From Lachnospiraceae bacterium (GTDB lineage: Bacteria > Bacillota_A > Clostridia > Lachnospirales > Lachnospiraceae): a stretch of 15,391 nt of DNA. The first letter of the stretch is position 1. Each line of letters opens with the position of its first letter. The notes under the pieces are model-generated. The model was not told where the DNA came from. It saw only the letters and a program-made list of their open reading frames with translations, and did no database searches. Where the stretch lies: NCBI GenBank assembly GCA_028694115.1, contig JAQUUB010000003.1, positions 86,403-101,793 of the forward strand, given 5' to 3'. The position numbers were made by a program, and so were the translations under genes. Shown piece by piece: positions 1 through 7,691 of this stretch.

Positions 1-854
1 AGCCCTGCACCATGAGCACAATCATAAAGTGCTGATAATTCATGCTCAATCTCATGGCTCGTCCAATCCTGCGAACGTCCTACACCACATGAATTATTAT
101 GTGCCATCATACCTGCCCACATGATATTTGCCCGAGCATCATAATGATCTGGATTTTTCATTACCCTTGGTCCTTCGTGTATCATCGTTAGCATCAGTGC
201 TTCTATCATTCGATCCGTCACTTCTACTTCTTTCGTGTTGGTAAGATAACGCTCATACAAATGTGCCATAATATCCGTAATTCCACATGCTGTCTGATAA
301 GGAGGGAGTGACTGGGTTAAGGCAGGATTTAGTACTGTGAATTTAGGTCTCAGTGCATCTCCAGTACTTCCGCGCTTAAACATCCCATTTTCATTTGTAA
401 TAACAGAATCAGGAGAGCCTTCGCTTCCAGCTGCCGCGATCGTTAAAACCGTTCCTATGGGTAATGCTTCTTCAACTCTTTTTCCTTCATAGAAATCCCA
501 AAAATCGCCGTCATACACAGCTCCTGCAGCAATTGCTTTTGCAGAGTCAATGGTACTTCCACCTCCAACAGCTAGAATGAAATCAATCTTCTTTTCTCTG
601 CAAAGTTCAATTCCCTCATATACTAATCCACTCCTTGGATTTGGTTTTACACCACCAAAATCAATATATTCTATTTTTTCTTTCTGTAATGACTCCTTTA
701 CTTTGTCAAGTAAACCGGAACGCACAACAGAACCTCCACCATAGTGAATCATTACTCTTGTACCACCGAATCTCCTTACATAAGCTCCAGCTTCATTTTC
801 TGTATCCTTACCAAATGCAAAATATGTTGGTGAATAAAAGGTAAAATCATTCAT
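1..854 (-). CDS. Iron-containing alcohol dehydrogenase, YqhD/butanol dehydrogenase type (3' end cut by window edge)
   Basis: Only the first 284 residues are present. The reading frame is open from an ATG at 854 to the left edge. An AGGAGG ribosome binding site at 862-867 fixes the start. The protein has the NAD(P)-binding motif GGGSTIDSAKA near residues 97-107. The expected metal ligands of group III dehydrogenases are visible: Asp194, His198 (GITDIMAH), His267 (in TSHEIEHEL) and His281 (YDCAHGAG). These fall at the same residue numbers as the known ligands of E. coli YqhD, so the fold and register are very likely conserved. The family reduces aldehydes such as butyraldehyde to alcohols with NADPH or NADH in the cytosol; the substrate here is unknown. 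The gene seems to be transcribed alone, separated from the upstream ABC transporter gene by 123 bp that contain an inverted repeat. I am confident of the family but not of bdhA versus yqhD. Confidence 0.93.
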   Translation of the reverse strand, partial: MNDFTFYSPTYFAFGKDTENEAGAYVRRFGGTRVMIHYGGGSVVRSGLLDKVKESLQKEKIEYIDFGGVKPNPRSGLVYEGIELCREKKIDFILAVGGGSTIDSAKAIAAGAVYDGDFWDFYEGKRVEEALPIGTVLTIAAAGSEGSPDSVITNENGMFKRGSTGDALRPKFTVLNPALTQSLPPYQTACGITDIMAHLYERYLTNTKEVEVTDRMIEALMLTMIHEGPRVMKNPDHYDARANIMWAGMMAHNNSCGVGRSQDWTSHEIEHELSALYDCAHGAG

Positions 855-936
855 CTTACTATCCTCCTATTAATGGAACCTAAGCTACTTGCTCAAGTCA
901 TTTCCTACATTTCTTCCTTTTAAGCTTAACACAGAT

Positions 937-968
937 TACCGTTGTAATACAATGGATTACAAACGGTA
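937..968. promoter_or_regulatory. Imperfect inverted repeat between ABC transporter and alcohol dehydrogenase genes
   Basis: The arms 937-948 and 956-968 pair over 12 bp with one bulged base and a 7-nt loop. Neither strand shows a run of T after the hairpin, so it is a poor intrinsic terminator. It lies about 85 bp upstream of the alcohol dehydrogenase start, a position that suits an operator or part of the promoter. The motif TTGTAAT occurs twice on the minus strand within it, followed by a TTGTATTAC variant. Function is inferred only from position. Confidence 0.35.
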
Positions 969-977
969 TTACAAAGT

Positions 978-2738
978 TTATTTTAACTTATCTGCCATGG
1001 TATAGAACTGGTAATAAATTCCTTTTTCTTCCATGAGTTGTTCATGTCTTCCCTCTTCGACAATCCCCTCTTCCGTTAATACCAAAATACGATCAGAATT
1101 CTTTATACTTGATAATCGATGCGCAATTGTAATTGTAGTACGCCCCTCTGATAATTTCTGCAGAGATTCTGCAACAGCAAATTCACTTTCATTATCAAGT
1201 GCTGACGTTGCCTCATCTAATATCATAATTGGGGGATTTTTCAAAAATACTCTGGCAATACTAATTCTCTGTTTCTGACCACCAGAAAGCTTCACTCCAC
1301 GTTCACCCACATATGTGTCATATCCATCCTTTAACTGCAAAATAAACTCATGTGCACCTGCATCCTTTGCTGCATCTACTGCCTGTTCTCTTGTTGCATC
1401 AGGATTTCCATATAAAATATTTTCTATAACGGTTCCTGAAAACAGGTAGACATCTTGCTGCACTATCCCAATATTCTTTCGGAGGCTCTTTAAGGTATAT
1501 TGTTTAATATCCTGATGATCTATTCGAATACATCCGGCCGTAACATCATAAAATCTTGGAATCAAATTACATAAGGTTGTTTTTCCGCCACCGGAGGGGC
1601 CAACAATTGCTAGCTTTTCTCCTGATTTTACAACAAGATTTAAATTACGAAATACTTTATTATGATCATCTGGATATTCAAAAGTCACTTGTTCAAATAC
1701 GATACTCCCATTTGGCTTCGGCATTTCAATGGCATCTGGTTCATCAAAAATTTCTAAATCGGCATCCATAATCTGAAGGAAACGTTCAATTCCTGTCAAA
1801 CCCCGTTGAAACTGTTCTGCAAACTCAATAATTCGTCTAATTGTTGCAATTAAAGTAGATACATACATCGTATAGGCAACTAAATCACCTGCGCTAATTT
1901 TGCCTTTTATCAAAAACAATCCTCCTGCTACAATAACAGCAAAATACATAAGACCATCAAATGCTCTTGTGGAAGTCTGAAAAGTAGCCATATAACGATA
2001 AGTATCCCTTTTGATATCTAAAAATTTGAGATTGCCTCTTTCAAATTTCTCAATTTCCATTTCTTCATTTGTAAATGCTTTTACAACCTTTTGTCCTAAC
2101 AGGCTATCCTCTATACTGGCATTCAATTCACCAATTTGATAACGCTGCCTTGCAAATGCACGGCGACTTCTTCTATTTAGATGAATACAGGTTACAGCCA
2201 TCACAGGAACAATCATAAATATGAGAATTGTAAGTGGTAAATTAACAGTGGCAAGTATCATAAATGCCACCAGTGCCTTAATCGCTGCTATAAAAAATTC
2301 TTCTGGGCAATGATGAGCAAATTCTGTCACATCAAATAAATCATTTGTGATTCTTCCCATAATCTGCCCCACTTTAGTATTGTTGTAATAAGTATTTGAT
2401 AATTTTTGTAAATGAGCATATGCATCACTTCGCATATCTGTTTCGATTTTTGCTCCCATAACATGTCCCATATCAGCCATATAAAAATTAGCACAACAAT
2501 CAATCAGACGGAGCATTAGATATAAAAGTCCTAATTTTCCAATGACTGCAACTGTTAAATTTGTAACATCATTTAACCCCGTATTTGTAATAAAACGAAG
2601 AATCATTGGTAATACCAATTCACAAATTGTAGTCAATGCTGCGCAAAATAAATCGATTGTGATTACAATTTTATGCTTCTTATAGTAAGGTAGAAATCGT
2701 TTCATTAATTCTTTTGTTTGATACTCTTTTGCTTCCAT
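978..2738 (-). CDS. ABC transporter, fused permease/ATP-binding protein (MsbA/LmrA-type exporter)
   Basis: This is a half-transporter with an N-terminal six-helix membrane domain (about residues 25-310) and a C-terminal nucleotide-binding domain. It probably works as a homodimeric exporter in the cytoplasmic membrane. All ATPase motifs are intact (numbering from the longest frame, which starts at 2756): Walker A GPSGGGKT at 386-393, Q-loop Gln434, signature LSGGQ at 490-494, Walker B IMILDE at 510-515 and switch histidine His546. Three in-frame ATGs lie close together at 2756, 2750 and 2738. I prefer 2738 because a GGATGGGTG sequence precedes it at suitable spacing, but the signal is weak. 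The gene follows the EamA permease gene, with 54 nt from that stop to this start, so the two are probably co-transcribed. The substrate cannot be told from sequence; multidrug or lipid export is typical of the family. It is probably the last gene of the block. Confidence 0.93.
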   Translation of the reverse strand: MEAKEYQTKELMKRFLPYYKKHKIVITIDLFCAALTTICELVLPMILRFITNTGLNDVTNLTVAVIGKLGLLYLMLRLIDCCANFYMADMGHVMGAKIETDMRSDAYAHLQKLSNTYYNNTKVGQIMGRITNDLFDVTEFAHHCPEEFFIAAIKALVAFMILATVNLPLTILIFMIVPVMAVTCIHLNRRSRRAFARQRYQIGELNASIEDSLLGQKVVKAFTNEEMEIEKFERGNLKFLDIKRDTYRYMATFQTSTRAFDGLMYFAVIVAGGLFLIKGKISAGDLVAYTMYVSTLIATIRRIIEFAEQFQRGLTGIERFLQIMDADLEIFDEPDAIEMPKPNGSIVFEQVTFEYPDDHNKVFRNLNLVVKSGEKLAIVGPSGGGKTTLCNLIPRFYDVTAGCIRIDHQDIKQYTLKSLRKNIGIVQQDVYLFSGTVIENILYGNPDATREQAVDAAKDAGAHEFILQLKDGYDTYVGERGVKLSGGQKQRISIARVFLKNPPIMILDEATSALDNESEFAVAESLQKLSEGRTTITIAHRLSSIKNSDRILVLTEEGIVEEGRHEQLMEEKGIYYQFYTMADKLK

Positions 2739-2792
2739 TTTGACACCCATCCGCATGCTTAAAGTATGATTTACAAATTGATAGTTGATTTA

Positions 2793-3689
2793 TTACTTCT
2801 CACACTTACCTCTTTTCTGTGATAAGAATAACCCAATTAGTGTACAAAGAATTCCAATAATAGATACAAAATTAATTTTTTCTTTCAGGACGATAATCGA
2901 TGTTGTCGTTGTAATGACAGGTACCAGATAAATATAAATACTTGTTGTAACAGCCCCCAGTGTTTTCACAGCATAGTTCCATATAACAAAGCAAATTGCT
3001 GATGCTCCTACTCCTAAGAATAGAACATTCATCAAAATGGCAGGTTCTAAAAGCTTAGCATAATCTGGATGATAATTAAGCACATACAATGCCGGAATCA
3101 TAAATAAAATTCCATAAAAAAAACTTCTCTTTGTCATTTGGATTGATCCATATCCCAGACTTGAAATTTTACGTATCAGAATAGAATAAACTGCCCATAC
3201 AAGAGCTGCAAGAAGTGCTAAAATATCACCAATCGGATTCAGCTGAAAGCTTGTACTTCCATTATAGCTAATCATGATAATACCCACCATAGCCACAATA
3301 AATCCCATCATAAAATTAAGGCTTAGTTTTTCACCTTTAATAAACAAATATGCAAAAATAGCTGTAAAAAACGGAGCCACCGAAATAATGACACCAACAT
3401 TCGTTGCCTGCGTATAAACAAGTGCAATATTTTCAAGTAAATAGTAGAATGTAATTCCGGTCAGACCAGCAAAGACAAAATATTTCTCATGTGTCTTTTC
3501 CACTTGCATCTTCTTTGGTGAAATAATCATTAAAACGAAATAAGCAATAACAAAACGAAAAAAAAGAATCTCCACTGGCTGAAAACTCTGTAAAAGCACT
3601 TTCGTGAATATGTAAGTAGTTCCCCATATAACAATCGTAATAAAAGCTACCATGTGTGCTTTGGTTTTCTTTTCTATATCTAATTCCAT
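2793..3689 (-). CDS. EamA/DMT-superfamily permease (RhaT/YdcZ-like metabolite transporter)
   Basis: The product of about 298 residues is almost entirely hydrophobic and has roughly ten membrane helices arranged as two tandem EamA repeats. The first repeat begins with the typical VIWGTTYIFTK stretch, and the second helix region has RFVIAYFVL. Members of this superfamily move metabolites or amino acids across the cytoplasmic membrane, often as exporters; the substrate is not predictable. The frame is open up to 3746, but the ATG at 3689 (MELDIEKK) gives the usual family length and has an AAAGTGAG Shine-Dalgarno-like sequence about 9 nt upstream. The earlier ATGs (3746, 3740, 3710) lack one, and the first two would overlap the end of the ybaK-like gene. 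It ends in a lysine-rich tail (SQKRGKCEK) consistent with a cytosolic C terminus. It is sandwiched in one transcription direction between ybaK and the ABC exporter. Confidence 0.88.
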   Translation of the reverse strand: MELDIEKKTKAHMVAFITIVIWGTTYIFTKVLLQSFQPVEILFFRFVIAYFVLMIISPKKMQVEKTHEKYFVFAGLTGITFYYLLENIALVYTQATNVGVIISVAPFFTAIFAYLFIKGEKLSLNFMMGFIVAMVGIIMISYNGSTSFQLNPIGDILALLAALVWAVYSILIRKISSLGYGSIQMTKRSFFYGILFMIPALYVLNYHPDYAKLLEPAILMNVLFLGVGASAICFVIWNYAVKTLGAVTTSIYIYLVPVITTTTSIIVLKEKINFVSIIGILCTLIGLFLSQKRGKCEK

Positions 3690-3723
3690 TATTATTTTCT
3701 CACTTTCCATATCTTTTGTATTC

Positions 3724-4191
3724 TTATATAATGTCACCATATTCAAAACGGATAAGCTTCTGTAGATCTTGTGGTGCTACCTCAACTTGATAACCAATTT
3801 TTCCTGCACTAAAAATGATAGTATCAAAATCTTTTGCGTTGGAATCAATCACCGTAATCAAGGATTTTTTCATCCCAATTGGTGAACAGCCGCCGTGTAT
3901 ATAACCGGTAAGTGGTAGCAGTTCTTTTGATTTTATCATTTCAATAGATTTTTCACCTACAGCCGCTGCTGCCTTTTTAAGATTCAGTTCTTCTTTCACA
4001 GGTACAACGAAAACATAATTTATTTTACTTTTGCTTACTGTAACAAGTGTTTTAAACACCTGTGCAGGATTTTGATTAAGGATAGCGGCAACCTCTACAC
4101 CACTTATCGCATCTGTACCAGCATAACTGTATGATTTATATTCTATTTTTGCCTTGTCCAAAATTCGCATTACATTTGTTTTGTATTCCAT
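3724..4191 (-). CDS. ybaK: YbaK/EbsC-family aminoacyl-tRNA deacylase (Cys-tRNA(Pro) deacylase)
   Basis: The 155-residue protein matches the length of the YbaK/EbsC editing family. These free-standing cytosolic enzymes hydrolyse mischarged tRNA, classically Cys-tRNA(Pro) made by prolyl-tRNA synthetase. Lys47 in the QVFKTLV segment corresponds to the conserved family lysine. The segment GYIHGGCSPIG at residues 96-106 is the characteristic glycine-rich active-site loop, and the AAAAVGEKS segment near 75-82 is also typical. The start at 4191 is chosen because AAGGGA lies about 10 nt upstream and because it gives the family length. The frame stays open to 4386, but that extension would translate through hairpins and has no family resemblance. 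The EamA permease gene begins just after this gene's stop. Deacylase family membership is clear; the exact tRNA specificity is inferred from family knowledge. Confidence 0.92.
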   Translation of the reverse strand: MEYKTNVMRILDKAKIEYKSYSYAGTDAISGVEVAAILNQNPAQVFKTLVTVSKSKINYVFVVPVKEELNLKKAAAAVGEKSIEMIKSKELLPLTGYIHGGCSPIGMKKSLITVIDSNAKDFDTIIFSAGKIGYQVEVAPQDLQKLIRFEYGDII

Positions 4192-4208
4192 ATTAATAAA
4201 TTCCCTTC

Positions 4209-4224
4209 TGTTGTAAATACAACA
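4209..4224. repeat. Short palindrome next to the ybaK ribosome binding site
   Basis: TGTTGTA at 4209-4215 and TACAACA at 4218-4224 are perfect inverted arms separated by AA. In the minus-strand mRNA the hairpin would end just before the AAGGGA ribosome binding site of the deacylase gene. It may affect ribosome access. At this size in AT-rich DNA chance is possible. Confidence 0.4.
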
Positions 4225-4238
4225 ATGATCCTGTACAT

Positions 4239-4271
4239 CATCCCATAAACTGCTTCGCAGTTCATGGGATG
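4239..4271. repeat. Strong hairpin in the ybaK leader
   Basis: The arms 4239-4253 and 4257-4271 pair over 15 positions with a single mismatch (4247/4263) and a three-base loop. The apex reads CTTCG on the plus strand (CGAAG on the minus strand). The same apex occurs in the hairpin at 4358-4378, on a different stem. There is no T run on either side, so it does not look like a simple terminator. It lies about 50 nt upstream of the deacylase start and would be in its 5' leader. Confidence 0.75.
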
Positions 4272-4324
4272 TAATGGGCGACCAAATATCCAAGCTTAGG
4301 TAAACTTTTCTTTTCAAAAGGGGC

Positions 4325-4450
4325 GTATACAAACAGAAGAAACTGGGGTTTCTTCTGCTGTCAGACTTCGTCTGACAGTACGACAAATAGTAATGTCCGA
4401 TTTCAAGCGAGCTTGAAAATCGGACTTTATTATTTGTCTATTTTGTATAC
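4325..4450. other. Cloverleaf-like intergenic structure of unknown function (candidate structured RNA or palindromic element)
   Basis: Four nested or adjacent stems are visible. The closing stem pairs GTATACAAA (4325-4333) with TTTGTATAC (4442-4450), 9 bp perfect. Inside it, without gaps, follow a perfect 10-bp hairpin (4334-4343/4348-4357, loop TGGG) and a perfect 9-bp hairpin (4358-4366/4370-4378, loop TTC). After three bases comes a long hairpin of about 27 bp (4382-4408/4411-4438) with two mismatches and one bulged T; three bases then lead back to the closing stem. The unit fills most of the prfA-ybaK gap. No transposase is present and no obvious target duplication flanks it (AGGGGC on the left, TAGGTG on the right). 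It could be a structured RNA in the prfA-ybaK transcript, a complex 3' terminator/processing site for prfA, or a miniature palindromic element. The base pairing is seen directly; the role is not known. Confidence 0.7.
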
Positions 4451-4485
4451 TAGGTGCATGCATAAGATAAGTTGATCTATTCTGT

Positions 4486-5568
4486 TTAGTAGCCTGCTTG
4501 GTCGTTGAGTTTGCTGAGCTTGGCTGCTTGGTCTGCTGCAATCAAAGTATCGATTAATTCATCGATGTCTCCGTTCATAATTGCATCTAATTTATACAGT
4601 GTTAATTTGATTCTATGATCTGTTACACGGCCCTGAGGGAAGTTGTAGGTTCTAATTTTCTCAGAACGGTCACCTGTTCCAACCTGGCTTCTTCTTAATT
4701 CTGCTTCTGCATCGTGCTGTTTTTGTAATTCCATATCATATAGTTTTGCACGTAATAAGGCAAATGCTTTTGCTTTATTTTGAATCTGTGATTTTTCTGT
4801 CTGGCTATAAATGACGATTCCCGTGGGCATATGGGTTAAACGTACTGCAGAGTCCGTTGTATTGACACACTGTCCACCACTTCCCGATGCACGCATTACA
4901 TCAATACGAATATCATTATCATTAATTTCAACATCTACTTCCTCTACTTCCGGCATCACTGCAATGGTAATGGTTGATGTATGAATTCTTCCACCTGACT
5001 CTGTTTCTGGAATTCTTTGTACACGATGTACGCCACTTTCATATTTTAGTTTTGAATAAGCACCTTGACCGTTTACCATGAAGCTGACTTCTTTCATTCC
5101 ACCAATGCCAATTTCATCACAGTTTACAAGTTCAACTTTCCAACGTTGCTTTTCTGCATAATGTACATAAAGTCGATACATTTCCGCTGCAAAAAGTGCA
5201 GATTCATCTCCACCAGCACCTGCTCTGATTTCTACGATAACATCTTTATCATCATTTGGATCCTTGGGTAATAAGAGTACCTTTAATTCCTGTTCTAATT
5301 CTTCAATGCGTTTCTTAGAAGTGTTTAATTCTTCCTTTAGCATTTCTCTCATTTCTTCATCATGCTCTTCTTCTAACATGGAAACACTGTCTTCTACATT
5401 TTGATTGCATTCTTTGTATTCAGAATATGCCTCTACAATTGGTTTTAAATCGCTTTCTTCTTTCATAAGCTTACGATAACGATTGGGATCATTTGCTACT
5501 CCTGGTTCACCCAATTCGCCCATAATTTCTTCATATCGGATTAATAAATCATCTAATTTGTCAAACAT
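4486..5568 (-). CDS. prfA: Peptide chain release factor 1 (RF1)
   Basis: RF1 recognises UAA and UAG stop codons in the ribosomal A site and triggers peptide release. The protein is 360 residues, the standard length. The AGAGGDES segment starts near residue 115. The codon-reading PxT tripeptide appears as PET at 187-189 in [10 protein letters not shown], which identifies RF1 rather than RF2 (which carries SPF). The catalytic GGQ lies at 231-233 in [15 protein letters not shown]. The start at 5568 overlaps the prmC stop by one base in a TAATG junction and is preceded by GGGAAG, so the two genes are very likely translationally coupled. This makes sense because PrmC methylates the GGQ glutamine of this protein. 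Downstream lies the hairpin-rich gap before ybaK. Confidence 0.98.
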   Translation of the reverse strand: MFDKLDDLLIRYEEIMGELGEPGVANDPNRYRKLMKEESDLKPIVEAYSEYKECNQNVEDSVSMLEEEHDEEMREMLKEELNTSKKRIEELEQELKVLLLPKDPNDDKDVIVEIRAGAGGDESALFAAEMYRLYVHYAEKQRWKVELVNCDEIGIGGMKEVSFMVNGQGAYSKLKYESGVHRVQRIPETESGGRIHTSTITIAVMPEVEEVDVEINDNDIRIDVMRASGSGGQCVNTTDSAVRLTHMPTGIVIYSQTEKSQIQNKAKAFALLRAKLYDMELQKQHDAEAELRRSQVGTGDRSEKIRTYNFPQGRVTDHRIKLTLYKLDAIMNGDIDELIDTLIAADQAAKLSKLNDQAGY

Positions 5569-6410
5569 TATTTTCTTCCCTTCACGACTCTGTCAAGTCC
5601 TGCTAAATCTTTTATTACAGTGACATCCTTAAAGTTATGTGCTCTTAACAATTCCGAAACTGCTTTACCCTGGTCATAGCCAATTTCCATTATTAGCTTT
5701 CCTCCAGATTTCAGATAATCCAAGGCTTCTTCTGCTAATATTCTATAAAAATACAATCCATCTTCTTTTCCATCAAGGGCTAGTCTTGGATCGTGATTTT
5801 TTACTTCTTCGCTTAAATCTTTTATTACATCAGATCGAATATAAGGGGGGTTTGATAAAATTGCATCAAAAACATCATTTACATTTTGAAACATGTCACT
5901 CAATGTCAAATTTACATGGACTCCTAATGATTCTGCATTTTTTCTTGCAACTACCAGTGCCTCTTCAGAAATATCCACACCCATTCCTTCTATTGCATTT
6001 TTGTATTTCATAAGCGAAAGAAGAATGCACCCCGATCCTGTGCAGATATCCAGCACTTTCGATCCATCCGGAATTTCTATCAGAGCTTCTTCCACTAGAC
6101 ATTCTGTATCCTGTCTTGGAATTAGTACTGATTCATTTACCATAAACGGGAATCCCATAAACTCCTGGATACCTGTAATATGTTGCAGTGGAATATGCTC
6201 GCCTCGTTTTTCTATCACTTTAAAATAGCTATCTTCTTCTACCGTTGAAATCTCTTCATTTCCATATACAAGAAGATAATTTCTATCCTTCCCACAAACA
6301 TGTTCTAATAGAAGTCTTGCATCTAATTCTGCATCTAAAATTCCTTGCAGAATCAGTTTCTGCTTTCCATATTCATATGCTTCTCTATACGTCATCTTCT
6401 TCTGATCCAT
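5568..6410 (-). CDS. prmC: Release factor N5-glutamine methyltransferase PrmC (HemK)
   Basis: PrmC transfers a methyl group from S-adenosylmethionine to the GGQ glutamine of release factors. The 280-residue protein has a small N-terminal helical domain (about residues 1-75) and a Rossmann-type methyltransferase domain. The SAM motif is VLDICTGSG at 119-127, the acidic motif is GVDISEEA at 144-151, and the catalytic NPPY is at 187-190. The IPRQDTE segment near 97-103 is also typical of the family. Its first 26 nt overlap the end of the DUF1385 gene. The first ATG (6410) has no clear ribosome binding site; an internal ATG at 6395 preceded by AGAAG is the alternative. Either way, coupling to the upstream gene is likely. 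Confidence 0.97.
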   Translation of the reverse strand: MDQKKMTYREAYEYGKQKLILQGILDAELDARLLLEHVCGKDRNYLLVYGNEEISTVEEDSYFKVIEKRGEHIPLQHITGIQEFMGFPFMVNESVLIPRQDTECLVEEALIEIPDGSKVLDICTGSGCILLSLMKYKNAIEGMGVDISEEALVVARKNAESLGVHVNLTLSDMFQNVNDVFDAILSNPPYIRSDVIKDLSEEVKNHDPRLALDGKEDGLYFYRILAEEALDYLKSGGKLIMEIGYDQGKAVSELLRAHNFKDVTVIKDLAGLDRVVKGRK

Positions 6411-7356
6411 CTACATCATAATCAAATTTCTCTTTTAAAAATTGTTTCCAGTCAAATACTGCTTCTACTGATTTAATCGCTACTTCTACCATCTCTTCAT
6501 CTGGTTCTCTTGTTGTTAACCTTTGAAGCCATAGACCTGGAGCAGATAATATTCTTATAATAATATTGTTACTACTTCCTGCCAACCGAATAATTTCATA
6601 GGAAACACCCGCAATTACTGGTATCAATAAAATTCGCACGACCACCCGCATGATTGGGCTTTGGACATGAATGAAAATAAAAAAGATAACACTGACAAAC
6701 ATTACAAACAGCATAAAACTTGTACCACAACGCTTATGTTGTTTGGAAGCTTTCATTACGTTTTTTACTGTTAGCGGATATCCCTTCTCAATACAATTAA
6801 TACATTTGTGTTCTGCGCCATGATACATATAAACACGTTTTATTTCTTTCATGAAAGAAATAGCAGCTACATAACAAACAAAAATCAAAATTCGTACGAC
6901 ACCCTCCAATAATGCGAGAAGGCTGGTTGACATAATGTACATTTCAAATATTCTGGATATATAATATGGCAGAACCATAAACAAAGCAATTGCTACAATA
7001 ATAGAGAAAGCAACTGTCAATCCAGTAAATACTTTTGTAGCTTTATCTCCTAATTTTTTCTCAAAAAAACCTTTTTCTTTTTTTTCTTCCTCATCCTCAA
7101 AAAATTCTGAAGAATAAGTCAGGCATTTTGTTCCTAATACCATAGAATCTACGAAATTAAAAACACCTCGGATAAAAGGAATTTCTGTTAATTTTTTATT
7201 TGGAGCAATGGTCTTGTATTCACTTGTCATAACTTCTATTTCTCCGTTTGGTTTGCGAACGGCAACAGCGTATTTTTCTTTGTTCTTCATCATTACGCCT
7301 TCCATAACCGCCTGACCGCCAACTCCACAGGAATTATTTTTTTTTATTTTCGCCAT
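6385..7356 (-). CDS. DUF1385 family membrane protein of unknown function
   Basis: The 323-residue protein begins with the family signature GGQAVMEGVMMK (residues 13-24). A soluble N-terminal domain and a charged acidic linker (EDEEEKKEKG, about 87-96) follow. Then come about four membrane helices (roughly 110-135, 145-170, 212-232 and 236-258) and a soluble C-terminal tail ending in acidic residues. Between helices two and three lies a histidine/cysteine-rich segment with YHGAEHKC at 178-185, Cys188, His207 and Cys210. This resembles a metal-binding or catalytic site, but no biochemical function is established that I know of. The start at 7356 has GAGGAAAG just upstream. The gene sits between rpmE and prmC-prfA, a neighbourhood I recall from related Clostridia. 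An intrinsic terminator separates it from rpmE. Confidence 0.9.
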   Translation of the reverse strand: MAKIKKNNSCGVGGQAVMEGVMMKNKEKYAVAVRKPNGEIEVMTSEYKTIAPNKKLTEIPFIRGVFNFVDSMVLGTKCLTYSSEFFEDEEEKKEKGFFEKKLGDKATKVFTGLTVAFSIIVAIALFMVLPYYISRIFEMYIMSTSLLALLEGVVRILIFVCYVAAISFMKEIKRVYMYHGAEHKCINCIEKGYPLTVKNVMKASKQHKRCGTSFMLFVMFVSVIFFIFIHVQSPIMRVVVRILLIPVIAGVSYEIIRLAGSSNNIIIRILSAPGLWLQRLTTREPDEEMVEVAIKSVEAVFDWKQFLKEKFDYDVDGSEEDDV

Positions 7357-7376
7357 ATTCTTTCCTCACAAAATCC

Positions 7377-7405
7377 AAAAATGCCGTCACCAAAAGGCAA
7401 CGGCA
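7377..7405 (-). terminator. Rho-independent terminator after rpmE
   Basis: Read on the minus strand, the arms 7405-7396 and 7391-7382 form a 10-bp stem (TGCCGTTGCC with GGTGACGGCA, including two G-T pairs). It has a TTTT loop and is followed at once by five Ts (7381-7377). It begins 26 nt after the rpmE stop and ends 20 nt before the DUF1385 start. It should therefore reduce read-through from the ribosomal protein gene into the DUF1385-prmC-prfA genes. Confidence 0.8.
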
Positions 7406-7431
7406 ATTAAGTTTCATTTATTCACAAATAA

Positions 7432-7635
7432 CTATTTCGTAACGCCATATTTCTTATTGAACTTATCAATACGTCCGTCAACTCTTGCAGATTTCTGCTG
7501 ACCTGTATAGAATGAATGACATTTAGAACAAACTTCAACATGGATATCTTTTTTCGTTGAACCTGTTACAAATGTGTTTCCACAGTTGCATGTTACATTT
7601 GCCTGATAGTATTCTGGATGGATTCCTTCTCTCAT
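7432..7635 (-). CDS. rpmE: 50S ribosomal protein L31 (zinc-binding type)
   Basis: The 67-residue protein begins MREGIHPEY, typical of bacterial L31, a small protein of the large ribosomal subunit near the central protuberance. Cys16, Cys18, Cys36 and Cys39 form the CxC...CxxC zinc site of the C+ class, so this is the zinc-containing form rather than the zinc-free paralogue made in zinc starvation. The lysine-rich C terminus (FNKKYGVTK) is also usual. The start has GAGAGGTGA 5-6 nt upstream, a near-perfect match to the 16S rRNA tail. It lies 92 nt downstream of rho, with a candidate promoter in the gap, and is followed by an intrinsic terminator. It can therefore be expressed more highly than its neighbours. 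Confidence 0.98.
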   Translation of the reverse strand: MREGIHPEYYQANVTCNCGNTFVTGSTKKDIHVEVCSKCHSFYTGQQKSARVDGRIDKFNKKYGVTK

Positions 7636-7691
7636 TATAATTCACCTCTCTATATAAATTAGTAACCATTTGTCAATTAAACAGCTCACTT

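Noticed and set aside
869..900. MerR-type promoter/operator upstream of the alcohol dehydrogenase (imperfect dyad 878-885/891-898)
   Set aside because: The dyad matches only 6 of 8 positions, and a MerR-type -10 box at this place would put the transcript start inside the AGGAGG ribosome binding site.
4192..4386. N-terminal extension of the YbaK-like protein by 65 residues
   Set aside because: The frame is open, but it runs through intergenic hairpins, resembles nothing in the family, and a good ribosome binding site supports the start at 4191.
4325..4450. Insertion sequence or transposon interpretation as a definite call
   Set aside because: The ends are inverted repeats, but there is no transposase and no target-site duplication in the flanks, so it stays an open alternative.
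4494..4531. Direct repeat of CTGCTTGGTC near the end of prfA
   Set aside because: It lies in coding sequence and is explained by repeated Asp-Gln-Ala codons in the C-terminal tail of RF1.
4314..4541. 75-residue minus-strand open frame overlapping the end of prfA
   Set aside because: It lies in another frame of prfA and of the hairpin unit, has no convincing ribosome binding site, and its composition follows the palindromes.
5639..6228. Plus-strand open frames of 124 and 111 residues opposite prmC
   Set aside because: They are mirror frames of prmC, lack ribosome binding sites, and have low-complexity leucine/histidine-rich or serine-rich sequences.
7650..7672. Consensus TTGACA as the -35 box of an rpmE promoter
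   Set aside because: The only -10-like sequence downstream overlaps the ribosome binding site, which would give a leaderless transcript lacking it.
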